Assembly: GCF_020532665.2 (NCBI RefSeq)
Contig: NZ_JAIWPG020000005.1
Span: 310,001-374,000 of the forward strand
Direction of reading: 5' to 3'
DNA length: 64,000 nt
Source: Lelliottia sp. WAP21
GTDB lineage: Bacteria; Pseudomonadota; Gammaproteobacteria; Enterobacterales; Enterobacteriaceae
Notes under the pieces: model-generated
Database searches by the model: none
What the model saw: only the letters and a program-made list of their open reading frames with translations
Told to the model about the DNA's origin: nothing
Shown: piece after piece, positions 58,379-64,000 of the stretch
Numbering within the stretch: position 1 is the stretch's first letter
Layout: every line of letters starts with the position of its first letter
Made by a program: the position numbers and the translations under genes

Positions 58379-58522
58379 AAAAGAGTAGTCTGCTTGTGAG
58401 AGTGTTCGGGAAACGGGCATTATCCAAAGTTAAGCCATCTATGCAAGCATGGGAAAGATCCGGTTTACAGTCGATTAGCGCTGTGCTGCAATCTGCGTCC
58501 CTGATTATGCGAATCGATAACC

Positions 58523-59575
58523 ATGCAAGCCTCTCAATTTTCAGCCCAGGTGCTGGACTGGTACGACAAATACGGGCGTAAAACCCTGCCCTGGCAAATT
58601 GAAAAAACGCCCTACAAAGTATGGCTCTCTGAGGTGATGTTGCAACAAACTCAGGTTGCGACGGTGATTCCCTATTTCGAGCGCTTTATGGCGCGTTTCC
58701 CGACGGTCACCGATCTGGCCAATGCACCGTTAGATGAAGTGCTGCACCTGTGGACAGGTCTCGGTTATTACGCGCGAGCCCGCAATCTGCACAAAGCCGC
58801 TCAGCAGGTGGCCACGCTGCATGGAGGCCGTTTCCCTGAAACGTTCGACGAAGTTGCGGCATTGCCCGGTGTTGGCCGCTCTACCGCGGGTGCCGTCCTC
58901 TCTCTCTCGCTGGGCCAGCACTACCCTATTCTCGACGGTAATGTAAAACGCGTGCTGGCACGCTGCTATGCTGTTGATGGCTGGCCGGGCAAAAAAGACG
59001 TTGAGAAGCGTCTGTGGGACATTAGCGAGGCCGTTACGCCCGCGACAGGCGTAGCGCGTTTTAATCAGGCCATGATGGATCTCGGCGCGATCGTCTGCAC
59101 GCGCACGAAACCCAAGTGCGAACTCTGCCCGGTGAATAACCTCTGCGTGGCCTATGCACATCACAGCTGGGCACAGTATCCGGGCAAGAAACCGAAACAG
59201 ATTCTTCCCGAGCGTACCGGCTATATGCTGTTGATGCAGCACGGTGATGACGTCTGGCTCGCCCAGCGCCCACCGAGCGGCCTGTGGGGCGGCTTGTTCT
59301 GCTTCCCACAATTCGAAACCGAGGAGGCGCTTCGCGAATGGCTGAACCTGCGTGGCATCAATGCCGATACCCTGACGCAATTGACCGCGTTCCGCCATAC
59401 GTTCAGCCATTTCCATCTGGATATTGTCCCGATGTGGCTTCCCGTGTCCTCCTTCACCTCATGCATGGATGAAGGCAGCGGTCTCTGGTATAACTTAGCG
59501 CAACCGCCGTCAGTCGGGCTGGCGGCTCCCGTGGAGCGCCTGTTACAACAATTACGCACCGGAGCAACGGTTTAG
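58523..59575 (+). CDS. mutY: Adenine DNA glycosylase MutY
   Basis: A 350-residue base-excision repair enzyme that removes adenine mispaired with 8-oxoguanine. E37 and D138 (catalytic) and the helix-hairpin-helix [10 protein letters not shown] (114-123) are present. The 4Fe-4S ligands C192, C199, C202 and C208 are at the E. coli positions. The C-terminal NUDIX-like domain that recognises 8-oxoG spans about 225-350. It heads mutY-yggX-mltC, with 24 bp to yggX. Confidence 0.98.
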   Translation: MQASQFSAQVLDWYDKYGRKTLPWQIEKTPYKVWLSEVMLQQTQVATVIPYFERFMARFPTVTDLANAPLDEVLHLWTGLGYYARARNLHKAAQQVATLHGGRFPETFDEVAALPGVGRSTAGAVLSLSLGQHYPILDGNVKRVLARCYAVDGWPGKKDVEKRLWDISEAVTPATGVARFNQAMMDLGAIVCTRTKPKCELCPVNNLCVAYAHHSWAQYPGKKPKQILPERTGYMLLMQHGDDVWLAQRPPSGLWGGLFCFPQFETEEALREWLNLRGINADTLTQLTAFRHTFSHFHLDIVPMWLPVSSFTSCMDEGSGLWYNLAQPPSVGLAAPVERLLQQLRTGATV

Positions 59576-59584
59576 CTTCGGTAA

Positions 59585-59872
<288 letters not shown>

Positions 59873-59888
59873 TACTTTGCGGGCTGTT

Positions 59889-59914
59889 GCCGGGTAGCTC
59901 TGCGCTTACCCGGC
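59889..59914. repeat. REP-like palindrome between yggX and mltC
   Basis: GCCGGGT (59889-59895) and ACCCGGC (59908-59914) around a loop with GCTCTGCGCTT form a REP-type hairpin in the roughly 95-bp gap. It may lower read-through into mltC or stabilise the upstream mRNA. Confidence 0.65.
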
Positions 59915-59920
59915 CTATAA

Positions 59921-61045
<1,125 letters not shown>

Positions 61046-61063
61046 CGTTGTCTTCTCCCTCTA

Positions 61064-61465
61064 AGCCCCCCCTTCTCCCTCTCCCTGTGGGAGAGGGCCG
61101 GGGTGAGGGCTCCAGACCGCACAGACCATTTTCTCCCTCTCCCTGTGGGAGAGGGCCGGGGTGAGGGCACCAGACCGCACAGACCCTTTTCTCCCTCTCC
61201 CTGTGGGAGAGGGCCGGGGTGAGGGCACCAGACCGCACAGACCGTTTTCTCCCTCTCCCCGTGGGAGAGGGCCGGGGTGAGGGCACCAGACCGCACAGAC
61301 CATTTTCTCCCTCTCCCTGTGGGAGAGGGCCGGGGTGAGGGCACCAGACCGCACAGACCGTTTTCTCCCTCTCCCCGTGGGAGAGGGTTGGGGTGAGGGC
61401 ATCAAACCGCACAGACCGTTTTCTCCCTCTCCCCGTGGGAGAGGGCTGGGGTGAGGGCATCAAAC
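61064..61465. repeat. Tandem array of seven 58-bp hairpin units
   Basis: The marker GGGTGAGGGC recurs at 61101, 61159, 61217, 61275, 61333, 61391 and 61449, exactly 58 bp apart each time. Each unit has CCCTCTCCC-type arms facing GGGAGAGGG with a T/C variant loop, then CGGGGTGAGGG and a spacer with AGACCGCACAGACC. The core is that of the 56-kb array but on the opposite strand and with a different spacer. It fills most of the gap between mltC and nupG. Confidence 0.96.
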
Positions 61466-61649
61466 CGCACTCCTCCACCCATACGAAAATGTTATTTGCA
61501 TCACAATCTGATCTGCAAATTAATATGGATTGCATTTTTTTGCGGGAGGTAACAAAACATAACGTTGCCTGCTGATAGAATCGCATCAAATAGCAACCCT
61601 GAATGTTCCCATACCAACATATCTCCCGCTCATTTGTGAGGAAAGTAAC
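61466..61649 (+). promoter_or_regulatory. nupG upstream control region
   Basis: About 185 bp between the hairpin array and nupG. It contains a perfect 7-bp dyad, ATTTGCA at 61494-61500 and TGCAAAT at 61514-61520, and an extended -10-like TGATAGAAT (the TAGAAT at 61576-61581) without a good -35. E. coli nupG is controlled by CytR, DeoR and CRP. The dyad and nearby TTGC/GCAA elements could be a CytR-type target, but no site matches a consensus well enough to name. Confidence 0.45.
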
Positions 61650-62906
61650 ATGAACCTTAAGCTGCAGCTTAAAATCTTGTCGTTTCTGCAGTTCTGTCTG
61701 TGGGGGAGCTGGCTAACCACGCTCGGCTCCTACATGTTTGTCACGCTCAAGTTCGACGGCGCATCGATTGGTGCCGTCTACAGCTCACTGGGTATTGCGG
61801 CGGTCTTCATGCCTACGCTGCTGGGGATCGTGGCGGACAAATGGATCAGTGCAAAATGGCTGTATGCCCTTTGCCACCTTGTGGGGGCGGGTACGTTATT
61901 TATGGCTGCGGGCGTCACGACGCCTGGAGCGATGTTTATCGTGATCCTGCTTAACTCGCTGGCCTATATGCCTACGCTGGGTTTGATCAACACGATCTCC
62001 TATCACCGCATCAAGTCAGCTGGCCTTGATATCGTTACCGATTTCCCCCCTATCCGTATCTGGGGCACCATCGGCTTTATTATGGCGATGTGGGGCGTGA
62101 GCTTCGCAGGCTTTGAACTGAGCCATATGCAGCTCTACATCGGTGCTGCGCTCTCCGTGGTGCTGGCGTTGTTCACCCTGACGCTGCCGCACGTCCCGGT
62201 GTCGAATCAGCAAAAGAACCAGACCTGGACCTCAATGCTGGGTCTGGACGCGTTCGCACTGTTTAAAAACAGACGTATGGCGATCTTCTTCATCTTCTCC
62301 ATGCTGCTGGGCGCTGAACTGCAAATCACCAACATGTTCGGCAACACGTTCCTGCACAGCTTCGACAATAACCCACTGTTCTCCGGGAGCTTTATTGTCG
62401 AACACGCGTCGGTAATGATGTCGATTTCCCAGATTTCTGAAACCCTGTTCATTCTGACCATACCGTTCTTCCTGAGCCGCTACGGCATCAAGAACGTCAT
62501 GCTGATCAGTATCGCTGCATGGATGTTGCGCTTCGGTCTGTTCGCCTACGGCGACCCAAGCCCGTTCGGTACCGTGCTGCTGGTTCTGTCGATGATTGTT
62601 TACGGCTGTGCCTTCGACTTCTTCAACATTTCCGGTTCGGTCTTTGTGGAAAAAGAAGTGAAGCCTGAAATTCGTGCCAGTGCGCAGGGTATGTTCCTGA
62701 TGATGACTAACGGTTTCGGCTGTATCCTGGGCGGCATTGTGAGCGGTAAGGTCGTTGAGATGTACACCACTAACGGCATCACCAACTGGCAGCCCGTCTG
62801 GCTTATCTTTGCCGCATACTCGCTGGTGCTGTTCTTCGCGTTCATCGCGCTGTTCAAGTACAAACACGTTCGCGAACCGCACGGTGCGCAGCCTGTTGCC
62901 CATTAA
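61650..62906 (+). CDS. nupG: Nucleoside:proton symporter NupG
   Basis: A 418-residue inner-membrane permease, the E. coli length, of the nucleoside:H+ symporter branch of the major facilitator superfamily. Twelve hydrophobic segments are visible. Conserved blocks are LQFCLWGSWLTTLGSYMF near the N-terminus and FPPIRIWGTIGFIMAMWGV in the middle. It imports a wide range of purine and pyrimidine nucleosides. A ribosome site GAGGAAAG precedes the ATG. Confidence 0.97.
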   Translation: MNLKLQLKILSFLQFCLWGSWLTTLGSYMFVTLKFDGASIGAVYSSLGIAAVFMPTLLGIVADKWISAKWLYALCHLVGAGTLFMAAGVTTPGAMFIVILLNSLAYMPTLGLINTISYHRIKSAGLDIVTDFPPIRIWGTIGFIMAMWGVSFAGFELSHMQLYIGAALSVVLALFTLTLPHVPVSNQQKNQTWTSMLGLDAFALFKNRRMAIFFIFSMLLGAELQITNMFGNTFLHSFDNNPLFSGSFIVEHASVMMSISQISETLFILTIPFFLSRYGIKNVMLISIAAWMLRFGLFAYGDPSPFGTVLLVLSMIVYGCAFDFFNISGSVFVEKEVKPEIRASAQGMFLMMTNGFGCILGGIVSGKVVEMYTTNGITNWQPVWLIFAAYSLVLFFAFIALFKYKHVREPHGAQPVAH

Positions 62907-62920
62907 TGTCTGAGATGTGT

Positions 62921-62948
62921 GCCCGGTGACGCTTTCGCCTTACCGGGC
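62921..62948. repeat. REP-like palindrome after nupG
   Basis: GCCCGGT (62921-62927) and ACCGGGC (62942-62948) around GACGCTTTCGCCTT form a typical enteric REP hairpin between the convergent nupG and citG stops. The adjacent A-run is on the wrong side to be a plus-strand terminator. Confidence 0.75.
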
Positions 62949-62979
62949 AAAAAAACACAGAACGTCTGCCGGACACGCG

Positions 62980-63795
62980 CTAGCGCCCTCCGGCAATTTC
63001 AGAGAGAATCCATCCCACCGATAATAAATCCGCGCTGCCTCCCGGGCTTAAATTTCGCGTTATCAACGCCCTGTCCATTTCCAGCAACGCATCATGATCC
63101 CAGCCCTGAGCCAGTAACGTCCTTGCGTAGCCCTGCACATAGCGCAGCCCCTGTGTGCCGCCGCGCGATACCAGATTGCTGTCCTGATTTATCGCCATCA
63201 ACTGCAGCAACAATCCATGAAGCGACTGGCCATTCCATGCGTTCAGCGCCCTTCGCACCGTCGTAAAACCGCTTTCCGCTTCGCCGCGCGCACCGGTTAA
63301 CCCATATTGCCGATACTGCCTTTCTCCCGCCGTCGCCTGCCCGCTACGCCCGGCCAGCTCCCGGGCCACCAGCCCGCGACAGAGGAGGCTCACCTCATCA
63401 CAGAGGTTTTCTGCCGTGATATTTTTCACACGTCCGGCCACGAAGCACAGCAGCCCCAGGGCAAAAATTCCCCCTTTATGCGTGTTCACCCCATCTGTTG
63501 CCGCATACATGGCCTGCTCACAGGCCATACCCATTGGACGAAGCAGGCGAAGCTGCTGGTCAGCCGGTTTACCGGCATGGGTTGAACCCAGCTCGGTAAA
63601 CCGGGCAAACCAGGGGGCGATCGCCTGAATGCTGCGGGCAAACATGGCATGGTCCATATCATGGTGCGAGCCGGTATTCAGGGTATCGACCAGCCCCGGT
63701 TTGGGGGTTAATTCCAGCTCCCGCCAGAGCGCCTCTTCTGCCAGCGTCGGGATATCAGGCGCAAGCGCTTTAGTCGCGAGCAAACCAGTCATCAA
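62980..63795 (-). CDS. citG: Triphosphoribosyl-dephospho-CoA synthase CitG
   Basis: A 271-residue enzyme that condenses dephospho-CoA with ATP to give the precursor of the citrate lyase prosthetic group. Family motifs: LTPKPGLVDTLN near the N-terminus, GVNTHKGGIFALGLL in the middle, YGLTGARGEAESGF, and NLSPGGSADLLS at the C-terminus. The malonate decarboxylase homologue MdcB is an alternative, but the overlapping citX gene upstream makes CitG far more likely. It starts inside the end of citX (26-bp overlap). A second ATG lies 3 bp downstream. Confidence 0.9.
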   Translation of the reverse strand: MMTGLLATKALAPDIPTLAEEALWRELELTPKPGLVDTLNTGSHHDMDHAMFARSIQAIAPWFARFTELGSTHAGKPADQQLRLLRPMGMACEQAMYAATDGVNTHKGGIFALGLLCFVAGRVKNITAENLCDEVSLLCRGLVARELAGRSGQATAGERQYRQYGLTGARGEAESGFTTVRRALNAWNGQSLHGLLLQLMAINQDSNLVSRGGTQGLRYVQGYARTLLAQGWDHDALLEMDRALITRNLSPGGSADLLSVGWILSEIAGGR

Positions 63796-64000
63796 TTATC
63801 TTCTCCACACGCGTCACCACCTGCTCAACCGGATGTTGACGCGACCGGGAACAGGCGTGAGCCGGTGCGTCACAAATCAGGCAACGCCGCATGTTTTCGC
63901 CTAAAGATTGCCGCCCTACGTGACCGTTTACAGGACAGATCACGTCCAGATCCCACAGTCGCCCCAACGGATGCGTCTGTTCAAGCTGTGCGCAGTGCGC
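63770..64000 (-). CDS. citX: CitX, apo-citrate lyase phosphoribosyl-dephospho-CoA transferase (partial, C-terminal part)
   Basis: The gene enters from the right edge; 76 codons plus the stop are in the window. The frame stays open to base 64000. The segment HPLGRLWDLDVICP is the CitX signature and matches E. coli CitX, as does the Cys-rich RRCLICDAPAHAC. CitX attaches the prosthetic group made by CitG to the acyl carrier subunit CitD. The remaining citrate lyase genes (citC, citD, citE, citF) are expected just outside the window on the same strand. Confidence 0.9.
   Translation of the reverse strand, partial: AHCAQLEQTHPLGRLWDLDVICPVNGHVGRQSLGENMRRCLICDAPAHACSRSRQHPVEQVVTRVEKIIDDWFARD

Noticed and set aside
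61064..61465. Regular array that at first sight could be CRISPR
   Set aside because: The whole 58-bp unit including the spacer is repeated; there are no unique spacers and no cas genes in the window. It is a tandem hairpin repeat.

Overview
The window is a stretch of chromosome from a gamma-proteobacterium of the family Enterobacteriaceae. Most proteins are close to their Escherichia coli K-12 counterparts in sequence and length, and gene order follows the E. coli 64-67 minute region (ygfB-zapA-6S RNA-serA ... speA-metK-galP ... mutY-mltC-nupG). The cmt/ygg block, the REP-like hairpins and the accessory genes suggest Enterobacter, Lelliottia, Leclercia or a near relative. The sequence alone does not settle the genus. 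No rRNA, tRNA, prophage, transposase or CRISPR array was seen.

Core blocks, left to right. 1-7.4 kb: ygfB (cut by the edge), zapA, 6S RNA with ygfA, serA, rpiA, argP, yggE, argO, mscS. 7.6-11 kb: the epd-pgk-fbaA carbon operon. 11.3-16.6 kb: cmtB-cmtA-yggP-yggF-yggD-yggC, a compact minus-strand operon that looks like a PTS-fed route for an unidentified sugar or sugar alcohol. 17-22 kb: tktA, loiP, a secreted ankyrin protein, speB. 38-48 kb: speA with its small leader gene yqgB, metK behind MetJ-type boxes, galP behind a GalR/GalS operator and a CRP site, sprT, endA, rsmE, gshB, yqgE, ruvX. 51-62 kb: yggR, the yggS-yggT-yggU-rdgB-hemW operon, yggN, yggL, trmB, mutY, yggX, mltC, nupG. The right edge holds citG and the end of citX, belonging to a citrate lyase cluster that continues outside.

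Accessory insertions relative to E. coli: (1) the ankyrin gene between loiP and speB; (2) about 16 kb between speB and speA with six tightly spaced genes, a chaperone-usher fimbria (pilin, chaperone, usher, tip protein) run straight into a two-partner secretion pair (TpsB plus a 2925-residue TpsA); (3) an IclR regulator divergent from a 752-residue FAD-dependent oxidoreductase, between ruvX and yggR; (4) a DUF559 gene and a tandem hairpin array where E. coli has yggM-ansB; (5) the cit genes after nupG.

The strongest candidate for an undescribed system is the fused fimbria/two-partner-secretion operon. Its exoprotein carries a CdiA-like central motif but has no visible toxin or immunity gene, ending instead in two in-frame tandem repeat blocks (37-residue and 43-residue units). 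Other points of interest are two tandem arrays of one hairpin core with different exact periods (58 bp and about 92 bp), and a promoter-plus-terminator module just upstream of speB that would make a short RNA of roughly 60 nt or an attenuator.
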